The notes below the pieces were generated by a model. That model was not told the origin of the DNA. It ran no database searches and was given only the letters and a program-made list of their open reading frames with translations. 64,000 bases of DNA from Bryobacter sp964387685 (GTDB lineage: Bacteria; Acidobacteriota; Terriglobia; Bryobacterales; Bryobacteraceae), in the NCBI GenBank assembly GCA_964387685.1, contig CAYLXK010000009.1, positions 116,761-180,760 of the forward strand, given 5' to 3'. The position numbers and the translations under genes are program-made. Shown piece after piece: positions 26,014 through 35,712 of the stretch. Positions within the stretch are counted from its first letter, which is position 1; each line of letters opens with the position of its first letter.

Positions 26014-26559
26014 ATGTACGGAATGGTGAACAAGGCCTTGGAGGATCTTATTCGTTCCCAGTTTGGGGAACCAATTTGGAACGCGATTAAGCAGAGGGCG
26101 GAAATTGACGTCCCGATGTTTCTGAGTAGCTCGGCCTATCCCGATGAGATGACTTACCGAATGGCCGGAGCGGCCAGTATCGTTCTGGAAAAGCCGGTGG
26201 ACAGCCTGCTGGAGGTCTTCGGGCACTTCTGGGTAACGAAAACCGCCGTGGAAGGGTACGGGCACCTGATGGCCTCCGCGGGAGCCAACCTCAAGGAGTT
26301 TCTGGTGTACCTGCCGAGTTTCCACGCGCGGGTGCAACTGATGTTTCCGCATTTGGCGCCGCCCCGCTTTGAATGCAGCGAAGTGGGGGAAAGCAGTCTG
26401 GTGCTGCACTATTACTCTCACCGGCCCGGATTTAGCCCCTTTGTTATAGGAGCCATAAGGGGCTTAGGGGAGATCTACCAATCCGGCGTCGAATGCACGC
26501 ACACCAAGAAGAAGAACGAAGGCGCGGACCACGACGAGTTCCTGGTGCGCTGGTTCTAG
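26014..26559 (+). CDS. H-NOX haem-binding sensor protein
   Basis: 181 residues from the ATG at 26014 (MYGMVNKALEDLIRSQFG), behind an AAGGAG site, the standard H-NOX N-terminus and length. The proximal haem ligand is His104 in LPSFHARVQL, and the propionate-binding YxSxR motif is intact (Tyr133, Ser135, Arg137 in YYSHRPG). The pocket gives a ferrous haem that binds NO, and O2 if a distal Tyr is present; I see no clear distal Tyr, so NO-selective binding is inferred. The kinase gene begins 12 bases later, so the sensor probably controls it, as in Shewanella and Vibrio NO pathways. Confidence 0.95.
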   Translation: MYGMVNKALEDLIRSQFGEPIWNAIKQRAEIDVPMFLSSSAYPDEMTYRMAGAASIVLEKPVDSLLEVFGHFWVTKTAVEGYGHLMASAGANLKEFLVYLPSFHARVQLMFPHLAPPRFECSEVGESSLVLHYYSHRPGFSPFVIGAIRGLGEIYQSGVECTHTKKKNEGADHDEFLVRWF

Positions 26560-26570
26560 GAAAAGGCCCG

Positions 26571-29504
26571 ATGGCGGGAGGATTTTTGACGCTGCCGGTC
26601 CGTACCCGGGACCAATTGTTCCCGTTCCGGCTGGTCCTGAGCCGGACCATGGAGGTACTGGAGAGCGGGGAGGTCCTGAGGCGGATTGCGCCCGTTTTGG
26701 CTCCGGGCAGCGATGCGGCCAAGTGGATCCGGCAGTGGCGCCCCGCCGCGGCCCTGAACTATGAGACCCTTCTGAAGCAGATCGAGAGCCTGGTGTTGTT
26801 GGAAGTGCAGGAGCCTCGGTTGGTTCTGCGGGGACAACTGTTGAGCCCGGGTGCGGAGGGGGCGTTGGTTTATCTGGGTACGCCGTGGTTGAGCTCCACG
26901 GACGAAATGGTGAAGCTCGGATTGCGGCTGAACGACTTCGCCCTCCATGACCCTACGAGCGACGTGCTGCAGTTGCTGCAGACGCAGCAAAGTTCCGTGA
27001 ACGACCTCCAGCAATTGAATCAGTTGCTCGAAGCCCAACAGGCGGCGCTGCGTAAGGCAAACCAACAACTGCGGCGGCAGAACCTCGACCAGTTTGAGGT
27101 AGAGAGAAGGCTCTTGGCCGAGCGGCAGGAGGCGCGTCGAATGGCGCTGGTAGCCCAGCGGGCTTCCAGCCCCGTTCTCCTGGCGGATCGAGACGGGTGT
27201 ATCGAGTGGGTGAACGACGCGTTCGTCAAGCTGACCGGATATTCGGCCGAGGAGGCCCGGGGGAAAAAGCGGACCCAGTTTTTACGAGGACCCAGGACGG
27301 ACCCCGCCGCGGTGGAGGAGATGGAGCGGAAATGGAGTGCCGTGGAGCCTCATCAGGCCGAGCTGGTGAACTACAACCGGGCGGGCGAGGCGATCTGGAT
27401 GCGGCTGGACACGCAGCCCGTATTTGACGAAGCGGGCGAGCATACGGGCTATATTGCGCTGGAATTGGACGTGACCGAGCAGAAGGCGGCGGAACGGCGC
27501 GCGCGCCTGGAGTTCGAACTGGGCCTGATTCTGGCGGAAGAGTCCGACGCGCGCCGCTCGGCCCGGCGCGTTATGGAAACAATCGCGCGCCACCTTTCTT
27601 GCGCGGGTGCGACCTTTTGGAGGGTGGACGCGGGGCGTGAAGAACTGCAGCCTTGGGAGATTTGGACGGATGGGAGTCTGGAATTGGAGCGCTTCGCCGA
27701 ACATACCACCAGCCAGCGTTTTGCCGAGGGCATAGGGTTGCCGGGTACGGTATGGCAGAGCGGAGTGCCGGTCTGGTGGGAGTCCATTGGCAGCAAGCCG
27801 CAATTCCTAAGGCGGGATCTAGCGAAGGAGTGCGGCTTGGAAGGCGCGTTTGCCTTTCCCATCCGCAGCGCTGGGGCCGTGCGGGGCGTGATGGATTTTT
27901 ATCTGACCCGCAACGACCGGCCCGAAGAGCGGATGCTTGAATTGTTGATGAATTTCGGCTCTCCCCTGGGGCAGGCGCTGGAACGAGCCGAATCCGAAGA
28001 GCGGCGCCAAGAATTGCTCTCCATGTTGACCGCCACGCTGGAATCCACCGGGGACGGGATTCTGGTGGCCGACGAAGAACGGCAATTTGTGCGCGTGAAT
28101 CGGCGCTTTGAAGAGCTTTGGGGGCTGCCCGTGGGCGGGGCGGCTAGCCTGACGACGGAGGAAGTGGTGCTCTTGGCGGCGGGGCAACTGGAACGGCCCG
28201 GGGCGTTCCTAGAGATGATCGAGCGCTATCGGGAGAATCCCGGGGGTAAGGGCGAAGAAACGCTGGTCCTATCCAATGGACGCGTATTCACGGTGTACAC
28301 GCAGCCGCGCTGGCAGGACGGAAAGATTGCGGGGCGCGTGTGGAGCTACCGAGACGTCACGCGGCAATGGCGCTCCGAGCAGGAGCTGCGGGCCCGGGAG
28401 GAAAGCTACCGCGTGCTGGCCCAAACGGCGTCGGATGGAATCTTGACGGTGGACGAGGAGAACTTGGTTACCTACGCCAACCCGGCTGCGGCCAAGATCC
28501 TGGGTTATGCCCAGGCCGGCGGAGCCGAAAGGGAACCGCTCGCGGGGCGCCGTCTCGGAGCCTTGCTCGACGAAGAATTGGAGTCCGAGGTATGCCCGCT
28601 GGGTTCCTTTGAAACGCAGGGCATCCGGAAAAGCGGGCGCCGGATCGCGCTCGAAATGTCGATTGGACATTCTCAACTGGGGGAGAGGCGCATGCGGACT
28701 CTGGTCTTTCGCGACATTTCCGAACGCAAACTGACGGAGGCGCGGTTGCGGGAGGCCAAAGAAGCGGCCGAGGAGAACAGCCGGGCCAAGAGCGAGTTTC
28801 TGGCCAATATGAGCCATGAATTGCGCACGCCCTTAAATGCGATTTTGGGATACAGCGAGATGTTGGCCGAGGATGCCGGAGCGGCCGGACAAAGGGAAGT
28901 GGTGCAAGATCTCCAGCGGATTCGTTCGGCGGGATTGCACCTGCTGGATCTAATCAACAATGTGCTGGACATGGCGCGGATCGAGGCGGGGCGGCTGGTT
29001 ATTAAGCGGCAATGGGTAGAGAGCGGGCCCTTAGTGGAGGAATGTCTGGCGCTGGTCAAGCCCCTGGCGGACCAGTATGGCAATCGCCTTTATCTGGACG
29101 CGCCGAGCCCGCTTCCTCCGGCCCTGCTCGATCCGATGCGCTTTCGGCAGTGCCTTTTCAACCTGCTCAGCAATGCCGCTAAGTTTACGGAAAACGGGGA
29201 GATCCGGCTGCGCTGTCAGGTCATGGAAAGGGGGGACGGGCTGGTCTTTCGCTGGACGGTCGAAGACAATGGGCCGGGCATCGCCCCGGAAGACCTGCAA
29301 CGCCTGTTCCGCGCCTTTGAACAGGTGGACGGGCGGCATCAACGCAAACGCGGCGGTACCGGACTGGGCTTGGCGATTACTCGCCAAATTTGGGAAGCTA
29401 TGGGGGGGCGGGTGGAAGTAGAAAGCGAGCCAGGGCGGGGCAGCCGCTTCAGTTTGGTGCTGGACAGCGCCACGGTGGGCGATGGGGTCTTGCAAAAGGG
29501 ATGA
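26571..29504 (+). CDS. HNOBA-PAS-GAF-PAS-PAS histidine kinase (NO pathway)
   Basis: 977 residues from the ATG at 26571. The first ~130 residues ('FPFRLVLSRTMEVLESGEVLRR') match the haem-NO-binding-associated (HNOBA) domain that partners H-NOX. A coiled coil follows (about 145-185, QLLEAQQAALRKANQQ), then PAS (about 185-300), GAF (about 310-450), a short PAS (about 475-590) and PAS (about 600-710). The phospho-acceptor helix contains His749 in NMSHELRTPLNAILGYS; the ATP domain has NLLSNAAKF, EDNGPGIAP and GTGLGLAI. There are no membrane segments and no receiver of its own, so a separate receiver protein is needed; the divergent REC-EAL protein is the obvious candidate. Confidence 0.93.
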   Translation: MAGGFLTLPVRTRDQLFPFRLVLSRTMEVLESGEVLRRIAPVLAPGSDAAKWIRQWRPAAALNYETLLKQIESLVLLEVQEPRLVLRGQLLSPGAEGALVYLGTPWLSSTDEMVKLGLRLNDFALHDPTSDVLQLLQTQQSSVNDLQQLNQLLEAQQAALRKANQQLRRQNLDQFEVERRLLAERQEARRMALVAQRASSPVLLADRDGCIEWVNDAFVKLTGYSAEEARGKKRTQFLRGPRTDPAAVEEMERKWSAVEPHQAELVNYNRAGEAIWMRLDTQPVFDEAGEHTGYIALELDVTEQKAAERRARLEFELGLILAEESDARRSARRVMETIARHLSCAGATFWRVDAGREELQPWEIWTDGSLELERFAEHTTSQRFAEGIGLPGTVWQSGVPVWWESIGSKPQFLRRDLAKECGLEGAFAFPIRSAGAVRGVMDFYLTRNDRPEERMLELLMNFGSPLGQALERAESEERRQELLSMLTATLESTGDGILVADEERQFVRVNRRFEELWGLPVGGAASLTTEEVVLLAAGQLERPGAFLEMIERYRENPGGKGEETLVLSNGRVFTVYTQPRWQDGKIAGRVWSYRDVTRQWRSEQELRAREESYRVLAQTASDGILTVDEENLVTYANPAAAKILGYAQAGGAEREPLAGRRLGALLDEELESEVCPLGSFETQGIRKSGRRIALEMSIGHSQLGERRMRTLVFRDISERKLTEARLREAKEAAEENSRAKSEFLANMSHELRTPLNAILGYSEMLAEDAGAAGQREVVQDLQRIRSAGLHLLDLINNVLDMARIEAGRLVIKRQWVESGPLVEECLALVKPLADQYGNRLYLDAPSPLPPALLDPMRFRQCLFNLLSNAAKFTENGEIRLRCQVMERGDGLVFRWTVEDNGPGIAPEDLQRLFRAFEQVDGRHQRKRGGTGLGLAITRQIWEAMGGRVEVESEPGRGSRFSLVLDSATVGDGVLQKG

Positions 29505-29651
29505 AGCAGGCCGGGTGAGGCAGGGCAGGGAGTCCGGTCCGGGTTCGGTGTGATGAAGGCGATGAATCCGTTACGGCAACAGATCGTCCCTAACGAGGTG
29601 CCGGGCCAACGCGCAGGGAATCGACTTGAACCGTGACCATTCTCCCGAAGA

Positions 29652-29965
29652 CGCCGGCGCTGTGTCTGGCCATGCGGATCAAGAGCGGATCAAGAGCGGA
29701 TCAAGAAGGGTCCGTAGCTGCCGTAGTCGGCCGGCCACCAATCCCGGGGGGAGAACCTTGTTGCTGTCTTGCTTGACCGTTTTGAGATCAAGCGCGGCGA
29801 AGGTTTGGGCGTGGTTGCCATCCTTGCCATCAGGACGAGATTCTGCGGAGTTGTATTGATTCGGGCTACCGAAACTGGTTGGGCTTGGCGGTTTAGGCAG
29901 CGGCGATACTGGGTATGACGAGAGGTGCCACGGCCCATGACTTCGCCTTGGTCGAACGGCCCCGA
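29652..29965 (-). pseudogene. Decayed 5' fragment of a second katG
   Basis: The minus strand parallels katG positions 23499-23180: 'ALDLKTVKQDxNxVL' and 'NSAESxxxGKDxNxxxxFAALDLKTVKQD' are recognisable, the GTCGGCCGGCCACCAATCC block matches, and the leader (cattgacttctccttgatcgaacgg in katG, positions 23496-23521) recurs near 29937-29963. The signal peptide region and most of the gene are deleted, and several frameshifts are present. Nothing else coding is visible in 29505-30148, so this gap holds only the remnant and unassigned sequence. Confidence 0.85.
29674..29706. repeat. Three tandem 11-base repeats in the katG remnant
   Basis: GCGGATCAAGA is repeated three times without change. The intact katG has a single similar stretch here, so this arose by slippage after the copy stopped being coding; 11 is not a multiple of 3. 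Confidence 0.95.
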
Positions 29966-30148
29966 TGCTCGCAAAGGGAGTCGGGGCTACGTCCATTGCA
30001 CTCGACGCCTCAAAGGAGCCAAGAGAAACTTCATAAATAGTGAGTGACCGGCGATAGTGAAGGAATAGGGCTTGGGGATTTAAGGTGAAAGCTGGAGAGG
30101 GCCTGCAGGCAACACTCCGCTTCCTCTTGCCTATGCCAAGTGTTCCGG

Positions 30149-31051
30149 TTAAAGCGGTGTGCTACCGCCCGTGATGGCTAATAACTCCCCGGTCATGTAA
30201 CTGGCCTCATCGGAGGCCAAGAAAACGTAGGCTGGAGCGATTTCGGCAGGCTGAGCGGCTCGGCCGAAGACCGTATTACTGCCGAAGCTTCGCACCTTCT
30301 CCTCTGGCATGGTGCTGGGGATCAATGGCGTCCAGACCGGTCCGGGCCCCACCGCATTCACGCGCACCCCTTGCTGCATCGCCAGCTCGGCTAAGGCTTT
30401 CGTGAAGTTCAGCACGGCGCCTTTTGAAGTCGCGTACGCAAGCAGGTGGGACTTTGGCCGCAGAGATTGAATTGAGGCTGTGTTGATAATGACGCCACCC
30501 GGTTCCAGATGATTCATCGCGGCCTTACAGAGATAGAAGATGGAATGGATGTTAACCCGAAAAGTATGTTCCCACTCCTCGCTGGACCACTCGTCTAGCT
30601 CTTGATGCGTCATTTGGAAGGCGGCATTGTTGACCAGGATGTCGATCCGGCCGAAAGCTTTGACGACGGCCTCGATGATTGCGATGCATTTGCTTTCTTG
30701 CGAGATGTCTCCGGGCAGACGGAGGGCCTTGCGGCCGGTGGCCTCGATTAAGCGGGCCGTCTCTTCGGAGTCTTCCGACTCTTGCGACAAATAGTTGATG
30801 GCGACATCCGCGCCTTCCCTTGCGTAAGCGATGGCCACTGCGCGGCCGATGCCGCTGTCGCCTCCGGTGATCAGCGCGACCCGGCCCTCCAATCGGCCCG
30901 ATCCGCGATAGGATTCTTCCCCGTGGTCCGCCTTGGTAATCAGTTGGTCTTCGGTTCCCGGTTGTTGCCGGGATTGTCGGGATTCATAAGGTGGCATGGG
31001 CCCCGCATTGCGAGGGTCCCGCAGGGGATGGGGAGCAAAGTGATTCTGCAT
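30149..31051 (-). CDS. SDR-family oxidoreductase (YghA/YdaD-like stress type)
   Basis: 300 residues. A short hydrophilic leader (about 1-50, 'PPYESRQSRQQPGTEDQL', 'KADHGEESYRGSGRLEG') is followed by a classical short-chain dehydrogenase: TGGDSGIGRAVAIAYAREGADVAI cofactor loop (about 62-85), NNAA (about 143-146), catalytic Ser in INTASIQS and Tyr-x-x-x-Lys in LLAYATSKGA, and PVWTPLIPS after it. The leader and the TGGDSGIGR variant are typical of the general-stress glucose-1-dehydrogenase-like group. It is NAD(P)-dependent and cytosolic; substrate unknown. Monocistronic here. Confidence 0.92.
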   Translation of the reverse strand: MQNHFAPHPLRDPRNAGPMPPYESRQSRQQPGTEDQLITKADHGEESYRGSGRLEGRVALITGGDSGIGRAVAIAYAREGADVAINYLSQESEDSEETARLIEATGRKALRLPGDISQESKCIAIIEAVVKAFGRIDILVNNAAFQMTHQELDEWSSEEWEHTFRVNIHSIFYLCKAAMNHLEPGGVIINTASIQSLRPKSHLLAYATSKGAVLNFTKALAELAMQQGVRVNAVGPGPVWTPLIPSTMPEEKVRSFGSNTVFGRAAQPAEIAPAYVFLASDEASYMTGELLAITGGSTPL

Positions 31052-31249
31052 AGCGGTGCGGCTCTATCGCCTACCGCCCCCGTAGCATTTCGATAGCCAT
31101 CGCTGCAAGCTTAAGGCTGGGAAAGAGACATCGTGCGCCGGAGTCGCCTCGCGACCGTCAGTCGCATGTTTGGCAGACCATATTTCGTCACTGTCCGGCT
31201 CTTGTTATTGCCTTAGCGCCTGCGAAAGTCTGACGACGCCATTTCGGCA

Positions 31250-34200
31250 TTAGAAGAGTAGCTTCAGCGCCAATTGGGCGGAGCGGGGACCGCCTACCTG
31301 AAATTGGCTGTTAAGTCCGCCGAGGGCGGTGCTCAGCACCTGCGTGGAGCGCCCGAAGTTGCTGCTGGTCATCACACCAGTCGGGTTCGCGAAATTAGGC
31401 GTATTCAAGAGATTGAAAGCGTCGGCGCGGAATTGCAAGTTTAGCCCCTCGAAGATCCGGAATTGCCGCCTGACGGAAAGGTCGAATTGCGTAAGACCAA
31501 AGCCGCGCAGAACGTTACGGCCGAGGGTCCCCTGCCGGGCTTGCGCCAGGGGAGTGGCGGAATCGAACGCGGCGAGGTTGATGCGCTTGCCGCCGGGGAT
31601 GCCTTCACCCTCAAGATACAAGGGCTGCCCCGGCACGACATCCGGACGGGCGACATTGGTGAGGCCAAGGCCCAGAGGATCCCGGCCGGAAACAATGCCG
31701 ACGGGGGTTGCCGTGCGTAAGCGCACGACTGAATCCAGAGCAAAGCCGCCAAGGATGGCGCGGGCGGCGCGGTTATCGCTCCAAACTGGAATCTCATAGC
31801 TAGCCGTTCCCGTGAAGGTGTGGCGAATGTCGAAGGAGGAGGGACCGCGATCGATGTCGATACCCGTACGAGCCGCCGGGGCCTGCAGGTTGGTGATCGA
31901 TTCGTCCGAAGCGGTATCGAGGGATTTGGACCAGGTGTAAGCCAGCAGGGCCTGGAAGCCGCCAGAGAAGCGGCGCTTAAACTGGGCCTGCAGCGAGTTG
32001 TAGTCGGAATAGCCTTCGTTGCTTACGTAATCGATGCGGGTAAACAGGGGATTGCGCAGGACGGGGGCACGCAGGCTTTCCACGCGAGCTAAGCGCCGGG
32101 CCGACGATCCGACGTAAGACAGCTCCAGGGAATTGACGGATCCGAAAGGCTGCTCGATGGCGAAGCTGTATTGCAGCGTGTAAGGCAGTTTGTAGCCCTC
32201 GGCGTATGCAAACAGGCGCGGATACGGAGGGTTGGTGTTCAGGGTTCCTGCCGTGCCGAAGAGCCGGGGATCGTCAATTGGGATGTTGCTGAAGAACGTG
32301 CTGCGGGAGAAGGGATAGTTGCCAGGGCTCAAGGCCGTTCCCGCGAAAGAGTAGCCGAGGTCGTAGAATATACCGAAGCCGCTCCGGATCACGGTGCCCA
32401 TCGATGGGAAAGGCTGCCAGGATATGCCTAGCCGAGGCGCAAAGCTTCCGTAGGTTGTTTCATACAACTTGCTGCCCGCCGGGGCGAGCGTGGCGGTGGA
32501 GAAGTTGGATAGTCCGCGCACCGTAACCGGGAAGTTGCCGTTCGCTTCCGAGGGCGCGGGATTGACTTCCCAGCGCAGACCAAAGGTGAGCGTAAGGCGG
32601 GGGCGGGCACGCCAAGTATCTTGCACAAAAGCGGAGAAGTTGTTATAGCGCGGCTCGAGGTAATTGTTGACCTGCCGGATCTCGGCCGTCGGCACGATGC
32701 CGGTGGCCAATTGGGTAATCGTGGGGACGCTCAAGACTTTCGAATAGAGCCTTCCGCCGACGGAAGGGGCGAGGTGGCGGAAGTCTATGCCAAACTTGAC
32801 CGCGTGCGAGGCCAAGCTCCAACTGGAGATGTTCACCACGTTGTATTGCTGTTGCGTGTTGTCGCTAAAGGTGCCGGGGCTGATGGTGTTTTCATCGTTG
32901 CCGCCAATGGTCAGATAGTAAAGCGATGTCTCCGGCTGGGCAAAATTGGGGAAGAGCAGATCTTGCGGCAATAGCTTCGCTCCTCCGAAGGTGTCCTGCG
33001 TATAGATTTGGCCGCCGCGGGATTTGCTCCAATTGAAGCGCAGGTCGTTGGTAAAGGCGGGCGAGAAAACCATGGTGGTTCCGGCCGTCGCGGTTTCCGC
33101 TAGAGCCGGTAATTGGGTGACGAAGCTGGGCGTTGCGAATCTACCGCGCTCCAGGTTCTCCGAAGGAGCGTAATTGTAGCGGCCAAAGACCGTGAATCGA
33201 GAATTGAAGCTGTGGTCGATGCGAACGCTGGTGGCGTCGAGATTCGCTTTGTTGGAAAAGCTGGTGATGTAGGGAGTCTCGAGGGGGGCGTCGGCTAGCG
33301 GCGCGGCTACCGGCAATGGATAGGCCTCAAGCAGGGCCTTCACGGCGCCGGTGGCCTGCTGGCGCGCGGCCAGGGACGGTACGCGCGACGGGACCGAGAT
33401 GACCGGCTGGATGAGGCGCAGGGCTTCGTGAGAAACAAAGAAGAATGTGCGGTTGCGCCCGTCATAGACGTTGGGAACAAGGACCGGGCCGCCCAAGGTG
33501 AAGCCGAAGTCGTTCTGGCGCAAGGCAGGCCGCTTCAGGCCGTTGAAGTTGCCAAACCAACTGTTGGCGTCGAGCTTATCGTTCCGGAAATAGTTAAACG
33601 CCGTGCCGTGCAGGGCGTTGGTGCCGGAGCGGGTAACGATGGCCACCTGCGCACCGGGTTGGCGGCCATATTCGGGCGCATAGGTGGAGGTCTGGATGGT
33701 GAATTCCTGAACGGCGTCCACGGATGCCAGAGCAGCGGTTCCTCCCTGAGCCGAAAGGGTGGGCACCGCGCCGCCGGCCTCGTAAGGGGTGGTGGCGAAG
33801 GGAGTGCCGAAGTTGGCGCTAACGCCGTCCACGGTGAAGTAATTGGTCGCGGTGCGCTGGCCATTCACCGAGAACTGGCCCTGATCGACGATGCTCGAAG
33901 GGGTAAGTTGCACGCCCGGCGAAAGTGCGATGAGAGATTGAAAAGAGCGCCCGTTCAGAGGCTGGTTTTCGATAAATCTCTGGTCCACCGACGTTGCCAC
34001 GGCCGGAGACTCGGAAACAAGAGGACTGTCCTCGGTCACGGTGACGGTCTCGTCCCGCTGCGCGACTTTCAAGGAGACGGGCAGAGCGAGCTGGTCGTTG
34101 GCGTTGAGCACAATGCGCTCAAACCGGGCCGTGCCAAAACCGCTAGCCTCGACGCTCAAGTTATAGTTGCTGGGCGGAAGCTGCGGGAACAGAAACGCGC

Positions 34201-34396
34201 CGGCGCTGTCGCTTACGGTTTCCCGGGTAAAGCCGCGGGCTGGATCGCGGAGCAACAGTTTGGCGCCCTTAACGGCCGCTGATTGTTGATCTTGAACGGT
34301 TCCGCTTAGGGTCGCGGTAACGGATTGCCCCGATAGAAGGCGGGGCATGAGCACCGCGATGGCAACAAGCGCAGCGCGCGGAATATACGATCTCAT
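31250..34396 (-). CDS. Second Oar-like TonB-dependent receptor
   Basis: 1048 residues from the ATG at 34396, chosen for its AAAGGAG site and the signal peptide (MRSYIPRAALVAIAVLMPRL, then LSGQ). A carboxypeptidase-regulatory-like domain (about 30-110, 'SGTVQDQQSAAVKGAKLLLRD') is followed by the plug ('NQPLNGRSFQSLIALSPGVQ') and the barrel; the last residues are SAQLALKLLF, an outer-membrane ending like the first receptor's. About 1 kb of upstream reading frame without a start site was rejected. It is not linked to an obvious TonB or hydrolase gene. Confidence 0.94.
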   Translation of the reverse strand: MRSYIPRAALVAIAVLMPRLLSGQSVTATLSGTVQDQQSAAVKGAKLLLRDPARGFTRETVSDSAGAFLFPQLPPSNYNLSVEASGFGTARFERIVLNANDQLALPVSLKVAQRDETVTVTEDSPLVSESPAVATSVDQRFIENQPLNGRSFQSLIALSPGVQLTPSSIVDQGQFSVNGQRTATNYFTVDGVSANFGTPFATTPYEAGGAVPTLSAQGGTAALASVDAVQEFTIQTSTYAPEYGRQPGAQVAIVTRSGTNALHGTAFNYFRNDKLDANSWFGNFNGLKRPALRQNDFGFTLGGPVLVPNVYDGRNRTFFFVSHEALRLIQPVISVPSRVPSLAARQQATGAVKALLEAYPLPVAAPLADAPLETPYITSFSNKANLDATSVRIDHSFNSRFTVFGRYNYAPSENLERGRFATPSFVTQLPALAETATAGTTMVFSPAFTNDLRFNWSKSRGGQIYTQDTFGGAKLLPQDLLFPNFAQPETSLYYLTIGGNDENTISPGTFSDNTQQQYNVVNISSWSLASHAVKFGIDFRHLAPSVGGRLYSKVLSVPTITQLATGIVPTAEIRQVNNYLEPRYNNFSAFVQDTWRARPRLTLTFGLRWEVNPAPSEANGNFPVTVRGLSNFSTATLAPAGSKLYETTYGSFAPRLGISWQPFPSMGTVIRSGFGIFYDLGYSFAGTALSPGNYPFSRSTFFSNIPIDDPRLFGTAGTLNTNPPYPRLFAYAEGYKLPYTLQYSFAIEQPFGSVNSLELSYVGSSARRLARVESLRAPVLRNPLFTRIDYVSNEGYSDYNSLQAQFKRRFSGGFQALLAYTWSKSLDTASDESITNLQAPAARTGIDIDRGPSSFDIRHTFTGTASYEIPVWSDNRAARAILGGFALDSVVRLRTATPVGIVSGRDPLGLGLTNVARPDVVPGQPLYLEGEGIPGGKRINLAAFDSATPLAQARQGTLGRNVLRGFGLTQFDLSVRRQFRIFEGLNLQFRADAFNLLNTPNFANPTGVMTSSNFGRSTQVLSTALGGLNSQFQVGGPRSAQLALKLLF

Positions 34397-34485
34397 AGGA
34401 CTCCTTTTGGTAGCGGTGAGCCGTTTCGTTTCATTCGTAGTACGAACGGTTTTTCGAATTGGTTTGGGTACGACTAGCGGATTTC

Positions 34486-35703
34486 TTAGTTCGCTTGCTT
34501 TGGAAGTTCCGGAAGAGAACTGAGCGGGCGCCAACCGGCCCGGACCGCGTTTTCTCTCCAAGCAACCAGCACCTGATCACGGAACACAGCGATGCGGGGC
34601 AGCCCCGTGCTTCTCGATCCCGCGACGCTGGCAATCACGACCGATGGGCCTATTCGTCCATCGGTTCCAACCCGGCGTAAGCGAATGTCGGCGCCCGCCG
34701 CCGTCCTCTCCAGCCAGACGAGTAAGAACTGCGAGGCGTCCAGGGCTACCAACTGAGGGCGGCCCAGCGGTTGCCCGTCATCGGCGGCCACCGGAGGCCG
34801 GAACTTCGCGCCGCCATCCTGCGACCAAGCCAATTGCAGTCGCGAGGTTCCCTGGGCACGCGTAATCCATGCAATGCCCACGGAGCTTCCGGCCGAGGCG
34901 CCGGAGGGTCCCTCCGTTGGGCAGCCGTTGAGGCGCCAGCCATCGCGATGCAGCGGTTCCGGTGCGCTGGCTCGGCCGTCCTGAATGCGAACGAGCGAGA
35001 TGTCGCGGATCTCTCCCGGCAAATGGTCCCGATAGGCAATGAGCAAGCCCGAAGATGTCTCCACTGCCGTGGTCTGGCAGCAGGAACAAACGTCCGCATC
35101 GAGGAGTCTATCGGCACTGAGCTCGCCGGCAGCGTTGAATTCCGCCAGCCGAAGGGACTTGCCGTGGCCCGAACCCGTGTGGGCTTGGCCGGGCACTGCG
35201 GCGTTGCGCTCGAGCGGAGCAAGATATGCGGCCCGCGTGCCGGCAAAGCTGAGGAAGCCAGCATAGTCTTCTGGATCGTTCTCGTTGATAGCGGCCACCG
35301 GAGACCAGCGTCCCGTGGGACCGGGCGCCCGGTGCGCGACGCGGATTCCGTATCCATACTTCCCCCCACTTTCCGGACGCGCCAGCCAGTGTGCCAGCAT
35401 AGAAGCGTCGGCCGTGACGCTGAGCGAGGGAAAATCCGCCCAGTTGACAAACCAGTTCTTGCCTTGGGCAATCGTCTCGACTTGAGCCCAGCCGGCGCCA
35501 GACCATTTAGCCAAGCGCAGGGCGTGCGCTTGGCTACCCTCTGGATCGATCCAGGATAGGTAAACGTCTCCTTTTGTGCCGTGGGCGAAAAACGGCATGC
35601 CGCTTCCCGGCTGAGCGGGCGGGTTCGCGGCACGCCACGGGGAAGAGCCCGCCGGCGTTAATGGCAGCCCGAAAATAAGCAGGATAGTGAGACCGGTTTT
35701 CAT
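34486..35703 (-). CDS. Exported BNR/sialidase-like beta-propeller protein
   Basis: 405 residues with a signal peptide (MKTGLTILLIFGLPLTPAGS). The body is built of repeated propeller blades with Asp-box-like segments ('WSQDGGAKFRPPV' about 290-302; 'GDVYLSWIDPEGSQAH' about 45-60). A Cys cluster, DVCSCCQTT (about 205-213), marks a sub-family of exo-sialidase-like proteins that often occurs beside cytochrome c biogenesis or copper genes; I know no demonstrated activity for it. The CcmH-like gene starts 9 bases upstream of it, so they are co-transcribed. Confidence 0.8.
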   Translation of the reverse strand: MKTGLTILLIFGLPLTPAGSSPWRAANPPAQPGSGMPFFAHGTKGDVYLSWIDPEGSQAHALRLAKWSGAGWAQVETIAQGKNWFVNWADFPSLSVTADASMLAHWLARPESGGKYGYGIRVAHRAPGPTGRWSPVAAINENDPEDYAGFLSFAGTRAAYLAPLERNAAVPGQAHTGSGHGKSLRLAEFNAAGELSADRLLDADVCSCCQTTAVETSSGLLIAYRDHLPGEIRDISLVRIQDGRASAPEPLHRDGWRLNGCPTEGPSGASAGSSVGIAWITRAQGTSRLQLAWSQDGGAKFRPPVAADDGQPLGRPQLVALDASQFLLVWLERTAAGADIRLRRVGTDGRIGPSVVIASVAGSRSTGLPRIAVFRDQVLVAWRENAVRAGWRPLSSLPELPKQAN

Positions 35704-35712
35704 GATGCAGCG

